DNA from: Adiantum capillus-veneris
Lineage: Eukaryota; Streptophyta; Polypodiopsida; Polypodiales; Pteridaceae
Reading direction: 5' to 3'
NCBI GenBank assembly: GCA_014529385.2
Contig: CM043942.1
Location: forward strand, 36,358,469-36,422,468
DNA length: 64,000 bases
Shown here: in pieces, positions 38,541 through 47,706 of the stretch
How positions within the stretch are numbered: position 1 is the first letter of the stretch
How the letters are laid out: each line of letters begins with the position of its first letter
Made by a program: the position numbers and the translations under genes
Notes under the pieces: generated by a model
What the model was told of the DNA's origin: nothing
The model's database searches: none
The model's input: the letters and a program-made list of their open reading frames with translations, nothing else

Positions 38541-39547
38541 GACATCATACGCGTATGATGCTTTTGTGTCAAAATGACTTCATATTGGTTGTGCTTGTAG
38601 CTGATAGTGTATACATGATTATCATATGCTTGGATTTGAGTTTGGATACCATTTGGTCAAGTTTTGGCCAATTTAGTCCAGTTCCGGCTCTTGGAAATTT
38701 TTTGAAAGGGAATTGGATTTTATGATCCAAATTTGATAAAACTTGGTGGTTCACTTTCAAATGGCATGTAGATCACTTCTGTTTGGTGGTTGAAGCCCTG
38801 AGGTGCCAAAATCACATAGTGAGACATCATACGCGTATGATGTCTTTTAGTGTATTTTTGGACCAAATTTCTCTATAAGCTTGGATTTGGCTTTAGATAG
38901 GCTTATTCAGTGGATTTATGAAGTTTGGATAGATTTTGGGCTAAAAATGGCTCTGGAGACATCATACGCGTATGATGTCTTTTTCATCAATTTTGCATGG
39001 GATTGGTTCTGTGGATTCCCCATGTACTAGTGAAGGACTGTTCCTACTCAAATCTTGGTTTGGACTTGAGTATGTTGGATTTGGGCCAAAAATAGGCTTT
39101 AGGTGAAGGATTTTCCTCAATTGGGCTAATGGGGTGATCCTCTTGACCAAATGGTTCCAAATTTCATATGTAGCATGTATTAGATATATATACTGGATGT
39201 ATGATGACAAATGAGCAGTTTTGGCTCTGTAAGTGCAAATAGACATCATACGCGTATGATGTCTTTTGTGTCAAAATGGTGCTTTTTGGTTCCAGATAGC
39301 TTGTAGATGTGTTTAACAACAATCCTACAAAGTTTCAATGAGTTTGGAGTTATTTTGACAAAATTAGGACCAAAAATCAATTTTATGGCCTACTTTGCAT
39401 CTTTTTGGTTTTCTTTGGGTTTTCTAACTCCAATTCTCATGATACTTGGTTCATAGGATGTGATTAACATGTGGAATGAGGCTATGCACTCAAATGTTGA
39501 AATGGATGTGAAATTCATGCTGTGAGACATCATACACGTATGATGTC
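38541..39547. repeat. 3' palindrome array of element B (five copies)
   Basis: Copies of a perfect palindrome (inner 20 bases ACATCATACGCGTATGATGT, flanked by G and C) lie at 38,541-38,561 (one T missing), 38,823-38,844, 38,958-38,979, 39,242-39,263 and 39,526-39,547 (one G to A). Starts are 282, 135, 284 and 284 bp apart. The DNA between is only weakly repetitive. The array lies in the spacer upstream of the 3' ORF. Confidence 0.95.
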
Positions 39548-41160
39548 TTTTCTTGAAATGTTGGTCTTTTTGTGCAAAGAACACTTTGTGCTAGTGCCCT
39601 AAGCCCTGCTAACTAGTTTTCAACTTAAAAAGTCATCAGTTTAGCTAAAAAGCCCCCTTATAGGCATTTCAGTCTCTGAAGTCATCTTTTTGCCTTGGAG
39701 TTGAATCTCTTCAACTTTTCTTCTCGAGAGTTGCATTTCCAGCTCATTGGATATGTTGTGAAGCCATCTATTTGGTTGAACTTGACTTTGGCTCCCCGTT
39801 CTCCATTTGGTTGCCCGAAAGCGTCTTTTTCACCATCGGTAAGTGAATCAGCTTTCTTTTGGGTTTTGCTTGCAAACATAAGTCATCAATAGTTACTTGA
39901 AGCTGCTTGTGAAGTTTCATTTCATTCGGTCGTCAATTTCAGTCGTTATGCCAAAATGACGCTTTGTGTGTCTGTCGTCGAATCAGTTGTTTTGACCCAC
40001 TTTTGGTGGTCCAAACCTGGAGATACTCCATGGTTGCATTGCCCTCGATGTTGTTAAGCTTCCTGAGAAGTTTTGTGTCGTTTCGACAACTTTTTCCTGT
40101 TTGCCTCTTGCAGGCTCTGTTGACCTAGGGTTTTTTCAGTCGTTCTTTCTCGAGCTTTGAGTGTTAGAAACCCATCTTCTATACTAGGGTAACCCACCTA
40201 TAAGTTCTTGCAAGGTTTGGTTAGGCGGTTGTGCCACTACCTAGCATTCTACCCCATTCCCCGTCTGCTCTTGTTTCTTGGTTTTGGTCAGTTTTCGCGA
40301 CAAAAGTTAATGATAAGTATCAAAAGCTTATGGTAACAAGTCTACCTCTCATGTCTGGTGTCCTCTGAGCTCTCGTGGAAGTCGTAGAAGGTCGTAGAAG
40401 GTTGGATGCTCCTTTGTGCTCTTTGCTCTCTCCAGGTGGGTAATAGTGCAAATGAGCCTGTAAGTGAAGTCAAAAATACTTAACTTTGGACTTCCTAGAT
40501 CACTTGTTACCAAATTTGCCATGTACCCCTATCTCGTCGTGAAATGCACTTTAGGATTTGAAATTTCTCAATTTGGACTCCGTTTGACCTTTTTCTGAGA
40601 AATCTGTTCACTTTGCCAAAATTCTGTCATTTCGGGCTTTCCACAACTTTTCCCGAATTGTACTCAATTTTTACCATGGGTTGCCCTTGTCATTAGGATC
40701 ATCACCATCTATTCTTTTCTTTTTTCTGATCTCGTTTCACCTGCTTTTTTATTTTTCTTTTACTTTTATCAAGAAAATCATAAAAAATAAAGGAAAATAG
40801 CAAATTGAAGCCAAAAAATTCCAAACATACACAATAAATAGCTGGTAACCCTGTGTATATGAATATACACTTATTTGTGATTTTTGGACTTGGATTACCA
40901 CTTTTTAGCTCCAAAAACACTCTTATTTAGTGATATTTACACGTCTAAAGACCCAAATTCATCATTTGATCTCTTCTTGTTGCAAAACAAGGTATATAAG
41001 GGCATAAATATTATCAATATCCGCAATCAAACATAAAAATTATGAAATCATGTAAGACACTGCCCTTGTAATATAATTTTTGTTTTATTTTTTATTTTTT
41101 TGTCGCTTGTAGCTGCTTTGTAGCTCCTGTATATGTGTATACCTCCCCCCCTCCTAGTCT
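39548..41160 (-). other. Element B spacer between the W-x-P-K ORF and the palindrome array
   Basis: This is AT-rich DNA without a convincing coding frame, and I found no further palindrome copy in it. It holds T-rich tracts (about 41,085-41,103). It may be the untranslated 3' region of the gag-pol message or the promoter side of the 3' ORF. Confidence 0.55.
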
Positions 41161-41176
41161 GAGTCCTCCCGAACGA

Positions 41177-41992
41177 CTATGAAGTGTCTGTGGGCGAAGC
41201 ATTGTAGTTGTTTTGGTCATAAGTTCCCAATGCAATTGTAGAGCGATGATACAACAGTCTTTCCAATAAAGCTGCTCTTTGTTTGATTGAAGGATTGGTG
41301 GTCGGGTTTTGGGTTGGTTTTGGCACTTCGGTAGTAGAATCAGTAGATGGATTCTTCTTTACCTGGTTGTTCTTTTTCACAATCCAAATCTGCTTCCGCT
41401 TCGCTTGTGCTTGCCACAAACTCTTTGCGACCCAAACCTGCTTTGTTCTTTGTGTTGATTTCCTCGCCTTGAAATACCTAGGAGTTTCCGTGGATTGTAC
41501 TGAAGGGAGTTCCTGTTTACAAATCCTTGGGATCCAAATTTTCTTGCTATAGCTTTGTGCCGTCATGAACTTCTTTGGAATCCAGATCTGTTTCACTGTC
41601 CTTGATTGTCTGGAATCACTCTGTTGTCTGGTATTGAAGACTCTGTTTTCCACCTTTGTGTTCTCTGGCACAACCTTTTTTGGTCTCCATAACAACTTTG
41701 ACTCCGTTTTTTCCCAAGGTTGAGCTGTTATATTATTTCTTGTCTTCCTTATCCAATGTTGAGAGTTCCTCGTCGAAGAGCAATCCGGTTGTATAGAAAC
41801 TTTTGGTTGCCATTGCTTCTTCTTTTTCTCTAGTTGTTGTTTACCTTTGTTCTTGGATTCTTCCTTTGGAGTTGGCTCTGCTCCTTTGGTGAACTTAACT
41901 GATTGACTTTCACCTTCGTATTTGATAAGCACTGATTTAGAACTCCAGTCAATCATTGCATTGTATTGCTTCTGCCATGGTTGTCCTAGCAA
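41177..41992 (-). CDS. Element B second-protease C-terminus and W-x-P-K repeat region
   Basis: The frame opens with the last motif of an aspartic protease (LGQPWQKQYNAMIDW), continuing the domain in 42,390-41,986 after a frameshift. Then follows a Lys/Gln-rich region with at least five copies of a short repeat: LLWRPKKV, KQIWIPKKF, KKIWIPRIC, KQVWVAKSL and KQIWIVKKN. It ends with an STT- and NPTT-rich tail. W-x-P-K repeats also occur in gag regions of some plant retroelements and in elements C and D here. Nucleic-acid binding is possible given the charge, but is an inference. Confidence 0.7.
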   Translation of the reverse strand: MLGQPWQKQYNAMIDWSSKSVLIKYEGESQSVKFTKGAEPTPKEESKNKGKQQLEKKKKQWQPKVSIQPDCSSTRNSQHWIRKTRNNITAQPWEKTESKLLWRPKKVVPENTKVENRVFNTRQQSDSRQSRTVKQIWIPKKFMTAQSYSKKIWIPRICKQELPSVQSTETPRYFKARKSTQRTKQVWVAKSLWQAQAKRKQIWIVKKNNQVKKNPSTDSTTEVPKPTQNPTTNPSIKQRAALLERLLYHRSTIALGTYDQNNYNASPTDTS

Positions 41993-42390
41993 TAATGGAT
42001 GTTATGTAGCTTGGTCTTCAACCACGTAAACATATGAGGATACACATACTGGTTAATTTGTATATGTAAAACTATGCATCCGACAGTTTTGATTGAATTC
42101 TCAGAGTAACTCTTTAACTCTTGCTTGGCAGTTTGTAATTTAGTGTCATTTGTCAATTGTCTATACAAACTGAGTGAAAGTAGGTTAGTTTGAGCTCCTG
42201 AATCCAATAGTGCTCTGGCTTTGATTTGGTTGGTTCCTACTTTGCATTCAATGATGGGTTCTTCTTTGTCATTATCCATTTCTGTTATACTGACTACGTT
42301 TATTCGTATTGCTCCTTCATTGCGCTGTTTCTGACGTAGTAGCCTTCTTTTCTCCATTCTTTCCTTCGCCTCGGCTTGCGCTTCCTCCAC
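41986..42390 (-). pseudogene. Element B second aspartic protease-like domain, downstream of integrase
   Basis: The frame starts with a basic helix (EEAQAEAKERMEKRRLLRQK). It then reads IIECKVGTNQIKARALLDSGAQTNLLS, given here in domain terms: a beta-strand lead-in and the catalytic D-S-G-A at about 42,205-42,216. It ends at a stop. The ILG-type flap partner is found in the next frame (41,992). It is in the same frame as integrase, with a single TAG at 42,406-42,408 between. A second retropepsin-like domain after integrase is unusual; the normal protease lies at 46,000-47,241. Confidence 0.75.
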
Positions 42391-42405
42391 AATCTTTTTC
42401 TTTTT

Positions 42406-43524
42406 CTAGACACGCAGCTTTTCTTGATGTATTTTGAGAAGCATGTCTTGGGTTAGCGGCAAAAGATACTTTTTCACTCTGCATCCACTAATCCAATTGG
42501 GCATTTCTCCTCCGTCTAATGTAGCAAGCTTGACGGCTCCACTTGGTGATAGATCTTTAATCACCAGAGGTCCCATCCCTCGCTTTTTAAGCTTCTTAGC
42601 ATGCTGTTTCAGAGTGTAAACTAGGACATAGTCCCCAACTTTAAACTCTTTAGTCCGCACATGCTTATCAAAAAATTCCTTTTGTCGCCTTTTTTGAGCG
42701 TAGATAGAAGCTACTGCTTTTAGTCGAAGCTCGTCTAGCTTTTCCAGGTCATCTATTCTATCAGAAAGCTCGTGCCCTGTCCACTCTAGATCCTTAGCCA
42801 CCCTTAAGGTTGAAATCAAGAATTCTATTGGTAAGATAGCATTTAGCCCAAAAACCATGTTATATGGGGTCGTTCCTATTGATGTTTTATATGCTACCCT
42901 ATATGCCCATAATGTTGAATGCAACTTCTGGTCCCAGTCAGTTCTCGACTCAGATACAATCTTCGTAAGGACCGTGCATATGGTTTTGTTTGTTGCTTCA
43001 GCTTGTCCGTTTGCTTGTGGATGATACGGGGCTGATTTCCTATGGATTACCATGAATTCATCTAGAAGGATCTCTATCACTTCATTTATAAAATGTGTGC
43101 CTCGATCACTCACAATTTCTATTGGCAATCCATATCGTACAAAGACGTATTCATATAGAATTTGTGTCGTGGTCCTGGCATCTGCTTTTTGAGTTGCCTT
43201 TGCTTCGACCCACTTTGTTAGATAGTCTGTAGCCACAACAATGTATTGTGCATGAGTCTTATATGCAGGAGGTGAAATGGGTCCGACATAATCAATCCCC
43301 CATTTTGCAAAAGCTCTTGCCCCCATCATTGGTCTAAGCGGCATATCATCTCTTTTAAGTGGTACTTTGGTCCGCTGACAGTCATCACACCATTTAACGT
43401 ATTCCTCAGCGTCCATATGTAATGTTGGCCACCATATTCCTGCGGGTAAGACAAGTTTTGTTGTCTTATCACCTGAGAAATGGCCTCCACCTACTCCTCC
43501 ATGAGCTTGCTCCAGGATTATCAC
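42406..43524 (-). CDS. Element B integrase (second zinc domain, DDE core, C-terminal domain)
   Basis: This is a long open frame of about 372 codons. The zinc domain has H-x6-H and W-C-D-D-C (about 43,490-43,375). The core begins KWGIDYVGPIS, with the catalytic Asp residues in VATDYLTKWVEAK and VSDRGTHF. The Glu in PYHPQANGQAE has exactly 35 residues between it and the second Asp. The C-terminal domain (FKVGDYVLVYTLKQHAKKL, GMGPLVIKDLS) ends at TAG 42,406. No chromodomain is seen. All catalytic residues are kept, unlike in elements A and F. It would join element cDNA to chromosomal DNA. Confidence 0.93.
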   Translation of the reverse strand: MIILEQAHGGVGGGHFSGDKTTKLVLPAGIWWPTLHMDAEEYVKWCDDCQRTKVPLKRDDMPLRPMMGARAFAKWGIDYVGPISPPAYKTHAQYIVVATDYLTKWVEAKATQKADARTTTQILYEYVFVRYGLPIEIVSDRGTHFINEVIEILLDEFMVIHRKSAPYHPQANGQAEATNKTICTVLTKIVSESRTDWDQKLHSTLWAYRVAYKTSIGTTPYNMVFGLNAILPIEFLISTLRVAKDLEWTGHELSDRIDDLEKLDELRLKAVASIYAQKRRQKEFFDKHVRTKEFKVGDYVLVYTLKQHAKKLKKRGMGPLVIKDLSPSGAVKLATLDGGEMPNWISGCRVKKYLLPLTQDMLLKIHQEKLRV

Positions 43525-43689
43525 ATACTCAGACTCTGATGCGCAAATCCTAAGCTGGTTGTCTTTACCTCTCTTATAGAGTTGATCTCCTATTAAAGCA
43601 TAATCTCTAGCTTCTGTCTCTACAGATTTCTGATGAGCTTTTGACGTTCCTTCTGGGAAAGTTCTATTTGTGAGATATTCAACAATATA

Positions 43690-44826
43690 CTAACTCCATT
43701 CCGGAGCGATCATTATCTGATATAATGTCGAATACTCTGCTGGCGGTTTTGATGAACATACAATACATACAGTGACATATTCATGTACGCTTTCTTTCAT
43801 TCCTGGCCAATAGACTCCCAATTGTAACAAATTCCTATATGTGTTCCTTCTTGAACAATGAAATGCACATTCCTGAAAATGTGCTTCGCACAGATATATA
43901 TTATATTCCTCAGGATTGATGCATAGTCGTAAAACATGATCATTTCCCAATTGATACAACCTCCCTGCAACCAATTGAAGATTCTTGGATTGCTGAATAG
44001 CAATATGTTTCTGGTTGTATTCTCTTCTATCAAACTCTCCTCCATAGGTTAATAGGCTAACGACATTTTGAGACCACTTCGGTATCATTTCTATGTTGAA
44101 CAAGTACGCGTCTGGCATGTTGTCATCTACTCCTATAGGGTCTTCTTCATTCGTCAATCGCGAAAGATGATCAGCTCTAAGATGTGTTTTTCCTTTCTTT
44201 ACTACTACCGTGAAGTCGAATTCCAGTAAGATAATGAACCATCTCACTATTCTCCCGGTATTGCATGGTTTATTCACTAGGTAGAGCAAGGCTTGGTGAT
44301 CCGTAAAAAACACAAACTTGTTGGCTAGAAGATAATCCCGAAATTTCTTCACAGCATATATCATTCCTAATCCTTCTCGCTCTGTTGTGGTGTAATTCTT
44401 CTCTACATTGTTGAGCTGTCGACTGGCGTAACAGATAGGAAAATCCATGTTTCCTTCTTCTGGCTGAGCCAGAATGCATCCTATTGCATATGCCGAAGCA
44501 TCTATATGCACATGGAATATCTTCTCCCAATCTGGTGATTTCAAGACTCGAGTAGTAATGAGTGCCTCTTTCAATTTCTTGAATGATTCCTCACACTCCT
44601 CTGTCCATTCAAAGTTCACTATTAGCCTGTAAAGTGGTTGGCCTATTATAGCGTACATGTAAATGAATCGTCTATAATATCTGCAATGTCCCATAAAGCT
44701 CTGTATTTGTTTCGCATTGGTTGGTCTAGGCATATCCACTATAACTTTTATCTTCTCTAAATCCGTGGATATTCCGTTTTGTGAGACAATATGTCCCAGA
44801 ATTCTGCCCTGTCGGACCATAAACAC
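43690..44826 (-). CDS. Element B RT thumb, RNase H and first integrase-type zinc domain
   Basis: The frame begins at the RT thumb (GRILGHIVSQNGISTDLEKI). RNase H is intact by motif: FHVHIDASAYAIGC, YTTTEREGLGMIYAVKKF and FFTDHQALLYLVNK. A first zinc-binding domain follows (H-x6-H in AHFQECAFH, then C-I-V-C). After APEWS a single TAG (43,690-43,692) interrupts a frame that continues unchanged into the second zinc domain and integrase. There is no second RNase H, unlike element A. Upstream the RT palm is missing. Confidence 0.88.
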   Translation of the reverse strand: MFMVRQGRILGHIVSQNGISTDLEKIKVIVDMPRPTNAKQIQSFMGHCRYYRRFIYMYAIIGQPLYRLIVNFEWTEECEESFKKLKEALITTRVLKSPDWEKIFHVHIDASAYAIGCILAQPEEGNMDFPICYASRQLNNVEKNYTTTEREGLGMIYAVKKFRDYLLANKFVFFTDHQALLYLVNKPCNTGRIVRWFIILLEFDFTVVVKKGKTHLRADHLSRLTNEEDPIGVDDNMPDAYLFNIEMIPKWSQNVVSLLTYGGEFDRREYNQKHIAIQQSKNLQLVAGRLYQLGNDHVLRLCINPEEYNIYLCEAHFQECAFHCSRRNTYRNLLQLGVYWPGMKESVHEYVTVCIVCSSKPPAEYSTLYQIMIAPEWS

Positions 44827-45962
44827 ACATTTCTCAGGATTGAGACAAATGCGATATGTCCTACATTTCTCAAATACTTTTCTTAGGTGTTCTAGATGCT
44901 CTCTCTCTCTCCGGATTAATAGATTTGTGGGAGATTGCCTATGCTATGGCAAGCCTCATTCACTTTCTTTAAGTTGACACACACTCAGAGTTTTCCGTTC
45001 TTCTTGGGTACCACCACAATTGGAGATACCCAATCGGTGTGTTCAATCTCGTATATGAATTCAGCTTCCATTAGCTTATCTATCTCTTCTTTGATTCGCT
45101 TAGCAAACGTATCATTATATGTGTATGGTCTCTGTCTGCTAGGCTTTGCATCTTGTTTTAGTGGGATTGTGTGTTGGCATATCGATGGGTCAACTCCCTT
45201 TAAGCCCTTATAAAACCATGCAAACACATCCCTGTACTCTCTGAGAAGACTCAAAAGTCTCTCTTCCTCGCCTGGAGACAAATCTGTGGCTATGTACACC
45301 GGTCTAGGTGTCTCACCTGGAGCTGCTAAATCAACTTTTTTTGCATCCTCCGGTCCGTCATAAGATTCGTTCGCCTTTCTCTCTCGAATAGGTTGGGTTA
45401 ATACCACCTTCCTATCCTCAATTGTGAATTTCCTGTAGTGAGAGGGAACATCCATGTTTTCCTTGATTTTGGCGTTTTCGTCCTCTCCACTCTCAATTTC
45501 TGTCGTCCAAACTTCTTTCAGAGTTTTCTTGAGCTCTCTGTACTTGTTTCTACGTTCTAACTTGGACTCCGTGTGTTCTCTGTTGCGCTTGTTCTTTTCT
45601 GATTTTTCTGTTTCAGTTTTCGTTTCATTCCTTTGAACTTGATTTCTTGAGCTTCTTTTGTCTTTTCGTAAGCTCTTTTGATCATTGCCTCTCATTCTTC
45701 CAGAAATCTTGTCCTTAACACAATCTTCCGCCTTTACTAGCATTAGGAATTGATTTTTTCCTCTTATTCTAGGCATCGGATTGGTTCTAACCCCCTTTGT
45801 TTTTCTCTTTGCTCTATAGCGTTTCTGGCGTTGTTTAGTTTGGTTCGGAAAATCATAAAATCTGACATCCGTTATAGTTTCTTCGTTTTCGCTTGAATTG
45901 TCCGTTGACTCGTTGTCTGCTTCATTTCCCCACTCTGGATGATCGGGAATGTCGTGAAACAC
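44827..45962 (-). pseudogene. Element B acidic linker and RT with palm deleted
   Basis: A highly charged linker (45,962-45,480, rich in Lys/Arg/Glu) leads to KENMDVPSHYRKF and the pre-RT region (RLLSLLREYRDVFAWFYKG). RT fingers follow (PSRQRPYTYNDTFAKRIKEE, WVSPIVVVPKKNGKL). At about 44,945 the expected palm (motifs A to C, including the Y/F-x-D-D site, about 100 residues) is absent. A short unrelated-looking stretch leads straight into the post-palm region (EHLEHLRKVFEKC). The remnant cannot polymerise DNA. Confidence 0.85.
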
Positions 45963-45999
45963 CTCTTCTTCATCTTCCTTTTCCAGTGTATCGTTCTTT

Positions 46000-47241
46000 T
46001 CAGTTTCTTTTTCGAGTAGTTCTCAACATGAAGTACGGAACCACGTCGTACCCGTCCTTGTCGCAAAATTTTGTTGTGGGACCATCCGGAATTGCACAAA
46101 CATCTAGGGTTGCTAGAATGTGTGTCCATTCTAATGGTTCAAGCGTGTCCTCTGGAAAGGGTTCTCCTATATAAGTTTCGTCTTCGATAGCCCTTTCTAA
46201 AACATATTCTTCTCGCCTCAGACTTCCACATTTCGAGGCTCCACACATCCATAACTCCTTGGGCTTACCTAACCAAGCTGGAAATTCGGATCCCGCCAAA
46301 GTAGCTGAATCAAACTCCTCTACCGGTGTTCGGTTCACATCTTTGTAGCTATGGTCTTTCAGGTTCACACGTGTAGTGGTTTCCATATTTCTCAGGTATA
46401 TGTGATCGTAGCCCCAATCCTTGACCATTTTCAACTGTCTCATGAATGGTCTTCCCAGTATGATATCATAGTTATTCTCCTTGCCAAAATCGACAATAGC
46501 AAAAGTATGTTCGTATTCAATGCCGCAAGAAGTCACTACGACTTTCTCTAATAACCCCATAGGTTTCTCCATGTGTCCATCTACTAATTGGAGTTTCAAC
46601 CTAGTCTTCCTTATTGCTGGTTTCCCCCATTTTTTCCAGATTTCTTTTGTAGCAATGGCTACCCCAGCTCCGCTGTCTAGTATTGCCATCGTGTTCACGC
46701 CTTGGAATTCAACTGGTAAGGTTGTATTCCCCTCTTCACCTTCGCAATACTCTCCAACCTTGTTTAAGGGTACAGGCTTAGCGTTCTTTTGTGGTTTGCT
46801 TAGCTCTTGTATACCCTCTTGCAATCTCGATGTTGGGTCTTTTATCCCAAATTTCTCCAAGCATTTTCCTACAGTGGTCCACATATGTGGTCTTAGCCTC
46901 AAAAGCTCAGCTAGAGTGATAGTGCATGTCACTGGTGTTGACAAGATCTCTATCAATCCTTGCGAGTCCATGACTTTTTCTGATGAGATTCTTCGTGAGG
47001 AAAGTGCTCTAATCTCGGATTTTGCTTCATACTCTCCTAAGTATGAAGGTAAGGTATTCAGTGAATGAGGTTTGCTCTCCATTGTTCTAACAGAGCCCCC
47101 ATCTCCCCAGTAGGATTGCAGATCCAAGTTCGCTTGAGATCCTGCCTCAAATTCCACTATGGGAGGATTCCTGATGTCCTTTTCCCAATTTGTCTGATTA
47201 GCTTGGCAACTTAGCTCGTTTGCAAAGTTTTCCTCTCTCAC
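46000..47241 (-). CDS. Element B aspartic protease (first) and flanking domains
   Basis: This 413-codon frame directly follows an in-frame TAA (47,242-47,244). Its N-terminal part includes TITLAELLRLRPHMW, similar to the ITFGQLL phrase before Ty3 proteases. The protease has the catalytic D-S-G-A-G at about 46,667-46,681 and YDIILGRPFMRQL near 46,430-46,470. A C-terminal extension ends at 46,000 (YFMLRTTRKRN), where a one-base shift moves to the RT-linker frame. It would cut gag and pol into mature proteins. Catalytic motifs look intact. Confidence 0.88.
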   Translation of the reverse strand: MREENFANELSCQANQTNWEKDIRNPPIVEFEAGSQANLDLQSYWGDGGSVRTMESKPHSLNTLPSYLGEYEAKSEIRALSSRRISSEKVMDSQGLIEILSTPVTCTITLAELLRLRPHMWTTVGKCLEKFGIKDPTSRLQEGIQELSKPQKNAKPVPLNKVGEYCEGEEGNTTLPVEFQGVNTMAILDSGAGVAIATKEIWKKWGKPAIRKTRLKLQLVDGHMEKPMGLLEKVVVTSCGIEYEHTFAIVDFGKENNYDIILGRPFMRQLKMVKDWGYDHIYLRNMETTTRVNLKDHSYKDVNRTPVEEFDSATLAGSEFPAWLGKPKELWMCGASKCGSLRREEYVLERAIEDETYIGEPFPEDTLEPLEWTHILATLDVCAIPDGPTTKFCDKDGYDVVPYFMLRTTRKRN

Positions 47242-47706
47242 TTATTTCCAAAATTCATTGTAATCCTCATCTCTTTCGTAAGACCTCTGTATGACTGGAT
47301 GAAAACTCTCTATCTCCTGATCGGTTGTGTTCAATACTATGCGGTCATCCTTGTGTGTATTTTCAGGCTTTTGTGCACTGGGAGTCTTTTCAGCTACCCG
47401 TGAAATGATAGTCTCTTGCTGAATTGGGTTTTCCGTTCCACAATTCATTGTTTCTCTTGGTGGTTCTAATAAGGCTTGTGCAGCCTCGATCATTCTCTGG
47501 CACATTTCAAGTCTCTGCTTTTCCAATTCCGCGTTTGGGTATGTCATCCACCTCTGTTCTTGTGTTTGGTTGTTCTTTAACCTAGCTTCGTAAGCTCTCA
47601 TCAGTGCGTCCAATGGTTCGTGTACTTTGTCGACTAGCACTGATCCCCCTGAGCTTAAGCTCGTTGTTTCTTTGATACTCTTTTGTTTCGTTCTTTCCGG
47701 GCTCAT
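47242..47706 (-). CDS. Element B pre-protease linker ORF
   Basis: A 154-codon hydrophilic frame whose ATG overlaps the stop of the upstream zinc-knuckle ORF as ATGA (47,703-47,706). It contains EKQRLEMCQRMIEAAQAL and ends TAA at 47,242, beyond which the same frame is open into the protease. The ATGA overlap may permit reinitiation or frameshifting; neither is shown. No domain is recognised. Confidence 0.6.
   Translation of the reverse strand: MSPERTKQKSIKETTSLSSGGSVLVDKVHEPLDALMRAYEARLKNNQTQEQRWMTYPNAELEKQRLEMCQRMIEAAQALLEPPRETMNCGTENPIQQETIISRVAEKTPSAQKPENTHKDDRIVLNTTDQEIESFHPVIQRSYERDEDYNEFWK

Noticed and set aside
38541-39547. A CRISPR-like array of regularly spaced palindromic repeats
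   Set aside because: Spacing is 125-288 bp, spacers are far too long, it is inside a plant retrotransposon and no cas gene exists.
46481-47068. 195-codon plus ORF
   Set aside because: Antisense to the intact element B protease frame; no independent domain.
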